Notes under the pieces: model-generated
Told to the model about the DNA's origin: nothing
The model's database searches: none
The model's input: only the letters and a program-made list of their open reading frames with translations
Position numbers and translations under genes: made by a program
Shown here: one piece after another, positions 11,859 to 24,069 of the stretch
Position numbering within the stretch: the first letter of the stretch is position 1
How the letters are laid out: each line of letters begins with the position of its first letter
Source: Talpa occidentalis
Lineage: Eukaryota; Chordata; Mammalia; Eulipotyphla; Talpidae
DNA length: 64,000 bases
NCBI RefSeq assembly: GCF_014898055.3
Contig: NW_026555331.1
Span: 108,621,194-108,685,193 of the forward strand
Direction: 5' to 3'

Positions 11859-13020
11859 TTTCTAAATATGGGAAAGACAGCATTCTATACCTATGTAAGG
11901 CTGTGGTGTATTTGTTTATTAAAATACCTGTAATTATATAAAATCATTTCATTATAGAAGATTATGAGAAGTTCAAACTGAACATTTTGATGACCTTATT
12001 ATTCACTTAAATGTCGCTTATTTTAGTCCAGTTGGTTTTAGCTTGCAAAAAAAAAAATGTTCACAGTCTAGTGGCTTATGTTCAATACTTAAAACTTTTT
12101 TTTTTATGTCTTCAAAGCATGAGTTGCAGCAAAATGTGAAGCTATTTTTAATAGTACATTTTGTTGTACACATGGTGTATATTATCTTCTGTAATAAAAG
12201 TGTTTTTGAAGCTGATTTTATGTGTGTAAGTTATATGAGGAATGTATGTTGTAAGCATGAAATTATACTAATAATTTCTGTATGGCTCATGGATTTGAAG
12301 TTTTTCATGCTCGACTCATTAGTGCTACTCCTTCCTAATATTTCTTTTCCCAGTAGTCAACAACATTTGTGAGTAGGCACTTTCAAGGACAGATTTTCCT
12401 TACGATTTAGACAGCTGATCATGTTCTCTATCTGGGGTGGACATGAAAGATTGGGTATGCTATTGAGAAAGCCTCCCACACACAGTTGTGTCTTCAGGAA
12501 GGGAAAAAGTAATTGAAATCTCAGGCATATAAGAGAAAATCTGCATGTGAAATATGTCTAAATTGCCCTTGCCATTGAGTACTAGAAATATTTGTACTTG
12601 TTGGAAGATGTGTGTTTAGGGTTATGTATAAATACATAGAACAGAATACCCAAATAAGGTGACTTAAACAAGGCAGAGGTTTTTTTCCTTTCCTGTGGAA
12701 AAGGAATCCAACAGTGGGAAATTCTAAGGTTGGTTGTCAGTTCCACTGTCATCAGAGACTTTAATCCCTCCTCTCCCAGGGTCATCTGTTGTTCCAGGAT
12801 GGCTTCTGGAACTCCAGACCTCACATCCTCAGCTGAGTCAGGCCCCCTCAGGGTCTTTTCTAGGAACCACACTCTGAGCATCACCTACTCATACCTGTCT
12901 GGCCATTTGAAGCTGCAAAAGAGAGTGGGCAGTTTAGTCTATTAGCTGAGCACTTTGTTGCTTAGAATTAAATTGAGCTCCTTTTAGTTAAAAAAAAAAA
13001 TTAAAAGAACTGAAGACTAG

Positions 13021-13315
13021 GGGCCTCCCCGGTGGCGCAGCGGTTGAGCGCTGGGTTGCGAAGCTGCCCGCAGCCTCTGCAGCACCAGTTCGATACCCGG
13101 CTGCTCCCCGGCCTCCGGAGGAGGGTCCCACCTGGCACGCAGACCTCTCCTGCCGCCCGCTGCTCCCCTCAGCAGTGTACTTCGGTCCTTCTGCCTGCTC
13201 TGCTCCCTGCTCTGGCTCTGGTGAATTCTCTCACCCTCCTGCGCTTCTGACTATACCCAGTGCTTGTATAAACAAACAAACAAACAAACAAACAAAAAAG
13301 AGTTCTTTTAAAAAA
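13021..13315 (+). mobile_element. tRNA-derived SINE, variant B (long-head), CAAA-type tail
   Basis: Near-consensus copy with intact box A (TGGCGCAGCGG) and box-B-like GTTCGATACCC. The tail is (CAAA)n followed by AGTTCTTTTA(n). Target AAAAGAACTGAAGACT is duplicated exactly at 13003-13018 and 13316-13331. Confidence 0.95.
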
Positions 13316-13599
13316 AAAAGAACTGAAGACTCATTAATGAATAGGTAATGAGAAACATTTTGTACATTCACTTATGGAAATTTTTATTCCAAACATTGCA
13401 GTGTGGTGGGAATGCCTGATGGTGATTATAGGTAATTATTCATTTTGTGAGATAGCTGATTTATGTGGCATCATTCAAGTACTTTCCATATTTTTAGTCA
13501 GACATCCTTAGGCACGGGGCACATGCCTTTATAGGTTACAGGGTAATTTCAACAGTTCCAGGTATTATGTACAAATGAATTCCAGGAGAGAAGAGAGAC

Positions 13600-13822
13600 A
13601 AGAAAAATTGTCTATTTCTCCAGTGGTGTTAGCTAAGATGTGACCTTTTGACTCATTAGTAATGGGAATTTCAATGGCCCCTTCATAACAACTGGCACAA
13701 GCCCAATTTAGTACAATCATTTTGAAGGTTAGTTGGTTGATAGTTGATCGTTTATAACTATCAAAATGTAAATTATACACATCCTGTGATGCCACAGTTC
13801 TCCAAATAACATTTGGAGTAGA
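13600..13822 (+). repeat. Inverted-repeat arm A (old L1-like fragment)
   Basis: Its reverse complement aligns with 14822-15025 through blocks such as GCATCACAGGATGT, ACATTTTGATAGTTAT, CTTCAAAATG, CCCATTA and CACATCTTAGCTAA. The wording resembles an old L1 3' region. It abuts the truncated end of the RPL27A pseudogene. Confidence 0.75.
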
Positions 13823-13825
13823 AAT

Positions 13826-14450
13826 ACCTGGTAGCCTGATTGTACTACATCAATGATAGGCACAAATCCAAGATTGTGTTTGTCATCATTTACCTGTATC
13901 TCCTCATTCACCAAAGTCCACAGTTTATCAAAGTTGATCACTGGGCAGAACCTCTGATTTCTCTTTTGTTGGTAATGCCTCATATCATCTTTTCCAAAGA
14001 ACCTTGGGTGATATTTGTTGAAGCTGGCACTTGTGGTGATGCATGCCGCCAGCATCACCCTGTTCTCTTGGGTGCTTCTCTTATCTGCAAAGGTCACCGT
14101 GAAGTTTCCAGGTCTTTCTCAGTTTTTGTTTTTGTTTTTTTTTTAAGGTTTGCTTGTTTGTTTGTTTGTTTATTTATATATTTATATATTTATATAAGCA
14201 GTGGGTACAGTCAGAAGCGCGGGAGGGTGAGAGAATTCACCAGAGCCAGAGCAGGGAGCAGAATAAGCAGAAGGACCGAAGTACACTGCTGAGGGGAGCA
14301 GCAGGCGGCAGGAGAGGTCTGCGCTCCGAGTGGGACCTTTGCTGGTGGCCTGGGATCGAACCGGCACTGCAGAGGCTGCGGGCAGCTTTGCAATCCAGTG
14401 CTCAACCGCTGCACCACCGGCGAGGCCCTCTTTCTCAGTTTTAATGGCAT
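13826..14450 (-). pseudogene. RPL27A: RPL27A processed pseudogene, split by a SINE and 3'-truncated
   Basis: Read on the minus strand, a start codon at 14450 begins MPLKLRK, like the N-terminus of ribosomal protein L27a (uL15). The sequence is cut at 14429 by a SINE (14127-14428) with a 14-nt duplicated target. It resumes at 14126 and runs through codons for [34 protein letters not shown] and [10 protein letters not shown], all clear RPL27A motifs. The His/Gly-rich segment after KLHG is shortened and out of frame, so the copy is dead. No introns are present, which marks a retrocopy. Homology stops near 13826. The last third of the coding sequence, the 3'UTR and the A-tail are missing, and an L1-like piece follows directly. 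It lies antisense to BBS9 in an intron. Confidence 0.9.
14127..14428 (-). mobile_element. tRNA-derived SINE, variant B, inside the RPL27A pseudogene
   Basis: Antisense copy with an extended tail of TTTG/TTTA units and TTTATATA repeats. Target TCTTTCTCAGTTTT, itself RPL27A-derived, is duplicated at 14113-14126 and 14429-14442. It therefore post-dates the retrocopy. Confidence 0.95.
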
Positions 14451-14679
14451 GTCAGCAACTGAGATAAAATAGCATCTTGCTTTTTTTTTTTTGTAATAAT
14501 AGATACATCTTTGAGTTCTTTTCATATCAGTGTATAAAGATGGGAAGCACTCTTATTTACATCTTTGAGTTCTGGACCCTTGCAAAGTACGGTATACCAT
14601 GATTTCGTTAACCAGTTTCCCTACTAATAGAAATGTAGAAACTCAGGTTTCCTTCCTTGCTTTCTCCCATCCTTTCTGT

Positions 14680-14780
14680 TTCTTTTTTTGTTTCTTTCTT
14701 TGTTTTTTTTTGTTTTCTTTTCCTCTCCTTCCCTCCTCTTCTCTTTTCCCTTTTCCTTCCTCCCCTTTCTTTTCTCTCTC
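14680..14780. repeat. Pyrimidine-rich low-complexity tract
   Basis: About 100 nt almost entirely C and T (TTTCTTTG, CTCCTTCC and TCTTTTCCC units). It sits inside the L1-like fragment of arm B. Confidence 0.8.
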
Positions 14781-14821
14781 AGCAGCAGAGATCCTCCTTT
14801 GGCAGGTCTATGAGTATTATA

Positions 14822-15025
14822 AAAATGCTTTGGAGTAGAATTGTTGCATCACAGGATGTATGCATATTTTACATTTTGATAGTTATAGCCAACTAATCTT
14901 CAAAATGGTTGTACTAATTTGTGCCAATAGTTATGGAGAGGACATTGAAATACCCATTACCAATGAGTCAATAGGTTACATCTTAGCTAATGTCATTGGA
15001 GAAAGAGATAATTTTTCTTTATAAT
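14822..15025 (-). repeat. Inverted-repeat arm B (old L1-like fragment)
   Basis: Partner of 13600-13822. It reads TTGGAGTAGAATTGTTGCATC, the usual antisense L1 3' phrase, then ATTTTGATAGTTAT and CTTCAAAATGGTTG. Similarity to arm A is clear but with many substitutions and small indels, so the pair is old. Confidence 0.72.
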
Positions 15026-15210
15026 GTTACAGAGGGGAAAAATAAGCATCAGGTTTCTAGTTCTGTAATGAATAGTTTTCTTTACTTGTGAATATCTTTA
15101 TGGGGTTGTTTTTTGATATATGATGTAAATAAACCTAAAAAAAAAACCCTATGTGTAGCAGATTTAACTTTGTAATTAAATATCTTTTTATTTTCCCTTT
15201 TATATTACAG

Positions 15211-15287
15211 GTTTTTGGCCCATGACTGAGATGGAAGATGACTTGAAAGTTTCTGCCATGGTTTCTCCTAACACTGATTCAGTTTCT
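15211..15287 (+). CDS. BBS9: BBS9 internal exon: linker after the coiled coil
   Basis: The 77-nt exon follows acceptor TATATTACAG and ends at a consensus donor GTAAGT. Its first two bases complete the glycine codon begun in the previous exon. It then reads FWPMTEMEDDLKVSAMVSPN and ends TDSVS with no leftover base (phase 1 in, phase 0 out). The WPMTE motif followed by an acidic stretch matches my memory of the human protein (GVWPMTEREDD). The segment is low in hydrophobic residues and probably a flexible connection between the coiled coil and the GAE domain. Frame continuity with both neighbours is exact. Confidence 0.95.
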
Positions 15288-15560
15288 GTAAGTCCATTTG
15301 CAGATTTTTGAAAGAGTTTATGGTAGTGATGGACTCTAATGTATTGGAATCAGAATTATTGGTTTAAATTGTGGGCTTCCAAATAGAAACTTAGGAAGGA
15401 TCAAATTTTAGGGTTTGTTCCTTTCCAGAAAAAATGTTTCTAGCTTCTTCGTGCAGTGAAGAGCTTTTTAGATAGGATTTCTATTTAAAAGAAGGGGTGG
15501 GGCCCAAGAAGATAGGATACTAGAAAGGTTTCTTGCTGTTATTCAGAATCTTTTTTTTTT

Positions 15561-15822
15561 TCCTAAAGATTTTATTTATTTATTTATACAAGCACTGGGT
15601 ACAGTCAGAAGCATGGGAGGGTGAGAGAATTCACCAGAGCCAGAGCGGGGAGCAGAACAAGCAGACAGACGAAGTACACTGCTGAGGGATGCAGCGGGCG
15701 GCAGGAGAGGTCTGCGAGCCATGTGGGACCCTCACCTGGTGGCCGGGGATCGAACTGGCGCTGCAGAGGCTGCGGGCAGCTTTGCAACCCAGCGCTCAAC
15801 TGCTGCGCCACCGGGGAGGCCC
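15561..15822 (-). mobile_element. tRNA-derived SINE, variant B
   Basis: Complete antisense copy about 270 bp downstream of a BBS9 exon. Target TTCAGAATCTTTTTTTTTT appears at both ends (from 15542 and from 15823). Confidence 0.95.
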
Positions 15823-15841
15823 TTCAGAATCTTTTTTTTTT

Positions 15842-18545
15842 TTTGATACTTTATCAGTATCAGAGTATTGAGATAATTTTAATTCAGATGACTAATACTG
15901 ATTTTTTTTTTGTTGAACATTTCATGAGTTAATGAGGTTTAGGTTTGATAATTTACAATTTTGCTACATTAGGATAGTGATGGTAGAGAAACTTAAGAGT
16001 ATATAATTGGGCCAGAAATTATTTTTGCCCCCATTTTTATCTATGTGACTCAGGCACGATAATTAATTTTCTTAACCTCAAATCTCTCACCTCTAAATGG
16101 GAATAATAAGAGAATCTCCTTTGTTGAATTTTTATAATAATTAACCATCATCATCATGATATTGATTAAATCACAGTTTAATTCTTCCTATATCATCATC
16201 ATCATCATCATCATTTTATCCTCATCACCACTACCACCTATATTCTACTTGTCTTGTTACTGCCATAATCCTAGTGCCTTTCATATAATGGGTACTCAGT
16301 ATACATTTGCTCTATGAATGAATAAGTAAAACTGAAACCAGGATAAAAGGAGATCTGTCCTTGCTCATATCACCCCATGTTCTTGTTTAGTCTTCTGTAA
16401 GCACTTGTTAAATTACGATTATGTCTCCCTACCTGCAGTTTGGATAAAATCAATTAAGTTTATGTGTCTGTATCAAAAGTTGATCAGTTAGGGAAGTGAT
16501 TGAATCTATTGCTTTTATTGTATTTGTAGTTCATGACATAAAATTTTGCCTAGGAAATGACTTTGCTATTTAGGTATCAAAATATAATACAGTAAGTAGT
16601 TGTGATGAGTTTTCAAAGATTAATCTTAGTATAAACAATGAACTTAAGTTGTGATAAAAATCACATTAACATTGCCGTAGCATAGTAAGTTCTGTGTACT
16701 TAAAAAAAAAATAGAACTACCTATGAAAGAAACATTCAGCCAGCTGAATCACATAGTAGAGGCACTGTTTTAAACATTGGGCATTCAGCACACACCATTT
16801 CTCACTCTACCTGAAGGGTGTAGTCTGAGTGGAACATTTCTGCTTAGTTAGCTGACAAATGTACACACATTTTCTTGCCTTGAAAATGATTCTTTTTTTC
16901 CTTTGGGCAACTTATATAATTTTTTCCTAACTTCTCTTAAATATAGCCTATTAGCAATGAGGAATTTTCTTTCTCTCCTTTAGCAACTTTTGATCTTTGT
17001 AGGAACATGCCTTATGTAATAGCACTATATTGTAATATATATTTCCCTATTGGTAACCTGGAGTGCTGTTTCCTCTTAACTAGGTGTCTCTTTCCAACTT
17101 CATTTTCCTTGTCTTACTATTTTTTCCTTCTTAAGAGATTCTTGAGAGTATCGTATTCTTCCCAGTGGAAAACATTACTCCAGTGATTTATGTGGCTATG
17201 GTGCTATAGTATCTTTGTATAGCCATTTCTCTCTGGCTGTAATTTTATGTTCCCAGGGCAGTGCTGTCCTTGAAGTATCTAGGTGTTTAGATAGATTGAA
17301 CAAAGCAGAAAACAAGAGGTGTTAGTTTCTCTTCTGAGTCTGCAGACAGCTAAATGTGAAACATTTCCTGTATTTTAGGTAATACTAGAACAAAAAGCCT
17401 GGCTTAATATTTTGTTTTGAATCATTATTATGAAACTATACATCAAAATATTATAATTTATATTAGTGTGGACTTTTTTTTTTAAATAGAAGAGACATTC
17501 GTTGCTATCCTATCTTCTTGATTGAGAAGTTGGATATGAGTCCATGTATATGGTTTCCTATGGAATTATAAACAGAATATGAGTCTTCTCTTACTTATAC
17601 TGATACCCATTACATCATAGTGATACCCTTTGCTTAGAAATGGTTTAGTTTTTCTTAGTAAAAAAATTTTCAAATATGTTAACTTTAAGCTCAGTGGATC
17701 TATTCATTGGTTTGATAGAGTCATTATAACCTTAATTGTTCCCCAGGAATTGATAATGGGTGTTGTTAGAAAATGTGTTATCCCTTATTCTAATTCTAAT
17801 TTTAGAGAGAAGATTTTTTTCCCTCTTAATCTACCATCACTTATAGATTATAAAGATATGTTTTCTCTTTTATGTATTATTTCGATCTCTTTAGGAGATA
17901 GGACCAAGTAAGCCAGTCTGATGCTCAAAGAATGAACTAGTTTATGATAGGTACTAGTAAAATAATGTAGACACTTATTTAAAGTTTATTTTTATTTTTT
18001 TTTAAATTGAGGTAACATTGCTTCACAACATTTATATGTTTTCATGGTATAGGCTTACACGTCTTCAAATGAATATACTACTTTTATTTTCTAGGTATAA
18101 GGCTAGTCAATCTTTCTATCATTATACAAGCACATTTCTTAGACACATTTTTATCATATTAGAATATACATTTGGCAAGTTGAAAATACAAAGATCTAGA
18201 AGAAAGGCAAAATGTTTATTTGGGAAATATAGGGAGGCCTTTTGTCTAACATAATGGACCAATTAATACAATTAATTAGTTTCAACATTTAAGTAAATTT
18301 GACAACAGAGTAGTTGATTACAAAATATATGACTTTCCTTTCTGCTGAACAGGATTTTTAATATTAGCACATGACTTTCCAGATGAGGGCATTCTGATGG
18401 CTATATTGACTGTTAGTCTGTCATTTAAATCTGTCTAATTCATTTCCTCTTTTGGTTGTGGAAAGTATATATTGCACCCATATTGTTCACTTGTGGATGT
18501 GAAATATTGAAATCATTCTTTCACGTCTCAATTCTGTTTTTACAG
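15842..18545. other. BBS9 intron: MIR/L2-like scraps and a short triplet repeat
   Basis: Degraded MIR-like wording lies at about 16040-16140 (a CTCAGGCA...CTTAACCTC...AAATGGGAATAATAA order) and an L2/MIR-like tail at about 16255-16325. (ATC)n occurs at 16193-16213. The rest is AT-rich with no exon signal. Confidence 0.45.
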
Positions 18546-18599
18546 CAACCTACTGATATTGAAGTGGGAACTGATCTCGTCCCTTCTGTCACAGTGAAG
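18546..18599 (+). CDS. BBS9: BBS9 internal exon, 54 nt: start of GAE domain
   Basis: This short symmetric exon (18 codons, phase 0 at both ends) follows acceptor TTTTTACAG and ends at donor GTATTG. It encodes QPTDIEVGTDLVPSVTVK. The VGTDLVPSVTVK string matches human BBS9 as I remember it. The alternating hydrophobic pattern fits the first strand of the gamma-adaptin-ear-like (GAE) domain. The donor is non-consensus at +5 (T rather than G). With 54 nt and equal phases, the exon could be skipped without a frameshift. Confidence 0.95.
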
Positions 18600-21000
18600 G
18601 TATTGTCCATGGTTCTAGACTGTAATGTGCAAAGAATATTACACATTTCATCACATCTGTCACTTGTCACACTATCAGCAACTTGTGGAATGTAAAACAA
18701 ACATCTGAAATTTGTCAATTTTCCTTAATATTGGAGAGGGAATAGTTAACCTTTATTGTTACTGATGTATATAAAGCATATAACTGCATTCTTAGCAATA
18801 TGTATATAATATAAACAATAGGTGACTCATTCCCACTATTATTTAAATGTGTGATAATATTCAGTCTTTTTTTTCTAGAAAAGAAATTAACATTTTAACT
18901 AAAATCAATGGTTATCATCACTCATAATAGATAAGTTGTTTTCAACATCATACATGATTTCAACATACACACACATATATGCCCACACACAGGGGAATTA
19001 TATAAATGCTAATGAATGTTTCTTTTATGTATGATTATGTCTGTGTGTATTTGAAAAGAATTCCCAGTCAGCTGTCTACCGTAACATTAACTTTTAAATG
19101 GATTTATTTATAGCAAGAAAATATTAAATGAAGAAGCCACAGAGTAGCGACAAATTGATAGTATTAAAAAAAGAGGAAGACGGATGTGGTTTTGGTTAAG
19201 ATTTTCAATCCTGTCATTGTAGAATTTTAGAACTAGAACTCAAATGTAGAACCCTCTTAAGGCATTTAGATTAAAGTGTGGTAATCAGTCAGCACATTAT
19301 TAGCTGAAAATATTTATCACTGCCCAGACCTTGGAGCCAGGGAGAGTTGTGGATCTTGGCGATTCACTTAGTCAAAACTTGGACAAGGCTTTATATTTTC
19401 TTAGATTATGGGTTGCTGTCCTTGGAGGGGCTTGACAGGGTACCAGGCTTTACCAATTGTGTTCACTTACATTGGGTCTAACCGGTGGCCCAAGCGTGGG
19501 AATCTTTGGTGGAAGTTGAAGGGAGCCCAATCTTGTAACAGTTTCCTAAACTAATTTTTTTGGATTCTTGCCAGTGGAAACAAGGGTGGTCTTTCTCCAG
19601 TCTCCCTTTCTCTATCCAATCAAAGGCTCTATCTCATTAATACTTCTGAGTCTGGAAAAGCATTAGTGGCAAGAAATCAAACGCTTAAGGAAAAAAAAAA
19701 CCCAACAAAAAACCCCTGCAGAGTTCCAAGAATGATCTATAGACTTTTGTGTAGTGAATTATCTTTTATATCTATTTACTGAGATTGTTCAGACTCATAC
19801 ACATAATAATTCAGGGGCACACTATAAATTGCAAAAGGGACTCTTGTACCTAAACCAGATAACATTGCTTATGTTAATCCCCACCCCCCACCTAACTGTT
19901 AGTTATTGCTATAAGTAAACACACATTTCCCTCCCAGGGCAGTTTTTAGTTTTTTCATGTCTACTAGTTACCTTAAAATGATGGTGTGACACTACTGGAG
20001 AATTTTACTTCATTATTGAAATTTACTATATATGAGTATGACTAAGCCACAACTCTCTTCCTTATTGCCATTACAAGAGCATGAAAAAGAATGCAACACA
20101 AGAGGTTTGGACAAAATCAACTGGCCTCAGCCAGTAGACACAATGACTTCCTGATTATGTCTGACAGTTTCTATACACATTTCTGCTATAAATCTCTCCT
20201 TATAACCTTTTATAACAACAACCAAGATATATAACTATGCAGGTTTCCATCGTAATAAATCCTGTTAATTGAGAAAATTTTTCCATCTGTTCCAAGTGAA
20301 TGAAGATGTGACTACCTTGAGTATGTGTGCATGATGCGTGACCCTCTGTTCCAGGCAACTAAGGCAGAGTGGTTGTTCATACCTGGCTTTTGGATTCATA
20401 TTTATGTATCTAGGATAAAAATTTGATATTATATTTCCTAAGGATCATATTTCATTTCATTAGAAGTAGAATATAGCATGGAAAATTCTCGTATTAACAT
20501 TTTATATTTTCCCCTCAATATTCTATAATTATTTTTTTCTTAAACTATGAGGTTTATGATCTAGCCAAGTCTTTAACTCTTTTCTTGGCTCACACACAAC
20601 TCTTCTTTGTTACTGCAGTTATTTTCATCACACATCTCCTTGATTTACATTTAAAAGTGCCTCGTCCATTGTTGGGGTTCAATAAATCTGTATCTGGCCT
20701 ATCCCAATCATGCATCTAAACCAACTGCAAACACTTCTTGTAACAATGTAACATTGTGCAATCCTTGTCTAAGTTATACCCAGCTGACTCAGAAGGTCTG
20801 GTGTCTAAAACAAATGGCTTATTACTACTTTAAGGCCTTTTTGTTTTCCCTTTCAAAAATGAGCTCTCACAAAACACTGCTCCTCATGATTTTCAATTCT
20901 TTTGGCTGGCTGGCCATGTTATTTAGTTCCTCTGAACCTCTATTTTTAAGCTGTAAAATGGGAATACATTTTTATTTGCAGTTATTTTGAGACAAGACCA
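18600..21000. other. BBS9 intron, no confident features
   Basis: CA-rich scraps lie near 18965-18990. A block at about 19830-20420 contains TATAAATCTCTCC and AATAAATCCTG in LTR-like order, but it is too diverged to call. No coding signal. Confidence 0.4.
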
Positions 21001-21004
21001 CAAA

Positions 21005-21215
21005 TAAGAGCCTGAGCTCTGGATTCTAGCAGACAAAAGTTAAATTGTGATTCTTGCGCTTATAATCAGAATGGCCTTGGGCAAATTATTTAGTCTCTCT
21101 GAGCTACAGTTTTCTCTTCTATAAAATGGTATATAATGATAGTACCTGTTTCATACTGGTATGAGGATTAAATGAGATAATATGTATAATTTATTAGAAT
21201 CAATATAAAGCTGCT
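21005..21215 (+). mobile_element. MIR SINE
   Basis: Matches the MIR order: GAGCTCTGGA, TTGGGCAAATTATTTAGTCTC, TCTGAGCTACAGTTT, TATAAAATGG and TATGAGGATTAAATGAGATAA. Confidence 0.8.
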
Positions 21216-21599
21216 AATGATTATTACTACTATTTTATTTTAAAACATGTTCAGACTAACATTATTATTAGTAGTAAAATATGTACTTGATCCTGTTTAT
21301 TTTTAACTAGCCCTTTAAAAGAATGTTGTCTGTTGCACACATGTAGTTTCTTCTTCCCACAATTACCATCAGGGTTTTACTTAAAAAGGTGTTATGTTTT
21401 TTATAATGGTCAGACATCATTAAGGAAGCTTTGTGGCGTGCCATGTATTCTCCGGACTTACAAAGTAAGAGTCAAGGGTACAGTGTTCATTTGCTATGTT
21501 TATTATTTATTTGCATCAATAATTGTCCTTTAAAAATTTTACTTCGTCAGTCAAAATTTTTATTTTTAATGTATTTTTAAGTTGTACAAAATACCCACA

Positions 21600-21682
21600 T
21601 CTCTTAAAATTAATATAAGCTATTTGCTAAATCTAATAATATATATGTATATGTATACATACATATATATATATATATAATT
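21600..21682. repeat. TA/CATA-rich simple repeat
   Basis: Alternating ATATATGTATATGTATACATACATATATAT sequence near 21641-21680, able to form a self-complementary AT hairpin. Confidence 0.75.
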
Positions 21683-21784
21683 AAGGAATAGGTTATACAG
21701 GTCTGTTACTTAAGAGAATATTCCAAACTAGTTTTCTTAAAAATAAGTATTCTCTTTTCTACTAACTAGACTGAACTGCTTCAT

Positions 21785-21905
21785 AGCAAAGATGACCCTC
21801 AACTCTGGTTGTATATAGGAATTACTGGGGAGCTACTAGAAATATCAATACCCAGGTCTACCTTAGAGATTGTGACTCATTTGGTTTTAGCATCTCACAA
21901 GTGTG
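21785..21905 (+). mobile_element. MER5A-like hAT DNA transposon fragment
   Basis: GGAATTACTGGGGAGCTACTAG, CAATACCCAGGTCTACC, AGAGATTGTGACTCATTTGG follows the order of the MER5A non-autonomous hAT element as I remember it. The repeat family is old. Confidence 0.6.
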
Positions 21906-22569
21906 GGTAAATTTGCTAAGTCTGCTTTACTCCACCAGGTATATGAATGAATCCTTTCAAAGGTGACTCTTCAAAGAGGCTAAGACATTTTGGAGACAAA
22001 AATCCAAACAGTATGTGCCTGTTGGAAGTTGGGTCTTTGAGCTTCTTAAATCCTCTAGGTGATACCCCTTAGCACTGTGGCTCAGTAAAGATTTTTGGGC
22101 CTGATGGTTTCTTCTGATGCCTCTCCTTAGGTTGTGAAAGAAGTTCTAGCCTTTCCTTCCTATCCCACTCTAGTTCCAGTCCGTCATTCTTAGCTACTGA
22201 TTCTTAATTGGCATGAGAAGACTTTTTCAGCATTGTCAAGCAAGATCACAAATTTGGAATTGCAGTCAACTTAGATAGATATGTAGCAGTCAATATTTCC
22301 ATTCTTTGGTATTTTCAAGTATGTCATGTATTTTTGTGTTAAGCCATGGAAGAACATGTAGTGTTTTTATTTTTATCTAGAGTAGTGCATATCTAGCTAG
22401 TAATGAAATCTTTAGAGAATAATTATGCAAAAGGTAATAATATACTGATACTGGATAAGACAAATACTTCATGATGTCACTTCTATACATGAAAAGAGAA
22501 ATGAACATATATAGTATTTCATGCTGTAATTACTCACCAGCCATGAAGGCAGGTTTTTCCTTTGCTTTT

Positions 22570-23400
22570 GATAGACCATTTTAAAATAACTTTATTGAGG
22601 TTTAACTCACATAACTTACAATTGACTCATTTAAAGTATATAATTAAATGATTTTTAATATATTTGTAGAGTTGTGCAGCCATCACCACAATTTAATTTT
22701 AGAACATTTCATTCCCCCTTTTTGCCCCCTGACCAGGGAAACTGTATTCCCATTAGTGGTCATTTCTTGTTTTCTTCTCCTCTCCCCAACTGCCCCTACT
22801 CCCATTCCTTAGCAAGTATACTAATCTATTTTCTTTATAGATCTGCTTGTTCTGGACATTTCATATAAATGGAATTATACAACACATGGTTATTTGTGAC
22901 TGGCTTCTTTCACTTAGTGTTAATGTTATCAAGGTTTACTCATGATGCAGTATGTGTCAGCACTTAATTTCTTTTTATTACGGAATACTTATTTGTTGTA
23001 TGGATACAACTTGTTTTGTTTATCCATTCATCGCTTGATGAACGTTTGGGTTGTTTTTACTTTGGGCTATTATGACTAACGCTATGTACCTTTGTGTACA
23101 AGTATTTGGGTGTACACATCTTTTCATTTCTCCTGGTATGGAAGTGGTAGGTTATAGGGTTTACTTTTTGATGTTTACTTTTTAAAGAAACTATTAAACT
23201 GTTCTCTTGAGTGACTGTCTCATTTTGCTTTTTCACCAACAATATATGAGTATTGTAGTTTTTCCACATTCCTGCCAATAACTATTTTTGTCTGTCCTTT
23301 TGATTATTGCATTTTTAGTGGCTATGTAGTTATATCTCATTGTGATTTTAATTTGTATTTCACAGTGTAGAAAGATATTGAGCAAATTTAAATGTGCTTG
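22570..23400 (-). mobile_element. Old L1 3' end
   Basis: The + strand reads AACTTTATTGAGGTTTAACTC, GTGCAGCCATCACCACAATT, ATAAATGGAATTATACAACA, then a TTTGGGTTGTTTTTACTTTGGGCTATTATG block. This is the standard antisense wording of ancient L1 3' regions. No intact ORF remains. Confidence 0.85.
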
Positions 23401-23627
23401 TTGACCATTTATATATCTCTTTAGAAAAAAGTCTGTTCAGCTACTTTGCCAGGTTTCTAACTGGGTAAAAATTTTAATCAACTACTTATGTTACATGTTA
23501 CGTTTTGTGATGACTCACTTTTTCCTCAGATGATATTATTCCTAATTATCACAACAAAATAGTTGTGATAGTCTTTCAATTTGGATGAAATCTAGTTTTC
23601 TATTAATAGCAGTTTTTGTTTCCTTAG

Positions 23628-23730
23628 GTCACACTGCAGAACCGAGTTTCATTGCAAAAAGCCAAATTATCAGTCTATGTGCAGCCACCATTAGTATTGA
23701 CGTGTGATCAGTTCACCTTTGAATTCACAG
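23628..23730 (+). CDS. BBS9: BBS9 internal exon: GAE domain
   Basis: The 103-nt exon follows acceptor TTTCCTTAG and ends at donor GTAAAT. It reads VTLQNRVSLQKAKLSVYVQP, then PLVLTCDQFTFEFT plus one leftover base (phase 0 in, phase 1 out). The VTLQNRV and AKLSVYVQPPL motifs identify BBS9. The alternating beta-strand pattern suits the immunoglobulin-like fold of an adaptin-ear domain. It is not a multiple of three, so skipping it alone would break the frame, unlike the four exons that follow. Confidence 0.96.
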
Positions 23731-24069
23731 GTAAATATTTTGTTTTGACTTAATGTCTATCATGGTATGAGGTTTATTTTTTATTAATTTCATTTATTAT
23801 AGTGTGTTTATTTCATGACTGTATTTCTTGTTTGAATAGTGAGACTGGTATGTTACTGAAATCAACAATTGTTTTGCTTTTATTTTCCCTATAAACATCA
23901 AGCATGGACATTCAGTGAATGACTGTTGAGTTGAAGTAATTACAGATTTCCTTGTGTTTTCCTTAACAAGTTGGACCTGTAATTGTACTTAAATACTATA
24001 ATTTGGAAGGTGTTCTTTATTGGTGTTTCTCTAGTGACCTATTTATTGAATCAGTAATGTTTGAAGAAA

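Noticed and set aside
13021..13110. tRNA-like box A and box B sequence as a possible tRNA gene
   Set aside because: The same head occurs in all SINE copies, continues into the SINE body and does not fold as a full tRNA cloverleaf by inspection.
13840..14292. 150-codon plus-strand open frame
   Set aside because: It is antisense to the RPL27A pseudogene and runs on into a SINE. No independent coding support.
14680..14780. Long pyrimidine tract as a polypyrimidine/acceptor signal
   Set aside because: No exon-like sequence follows. It lies within an old L1 fragment and reads as low-complexity expansion.
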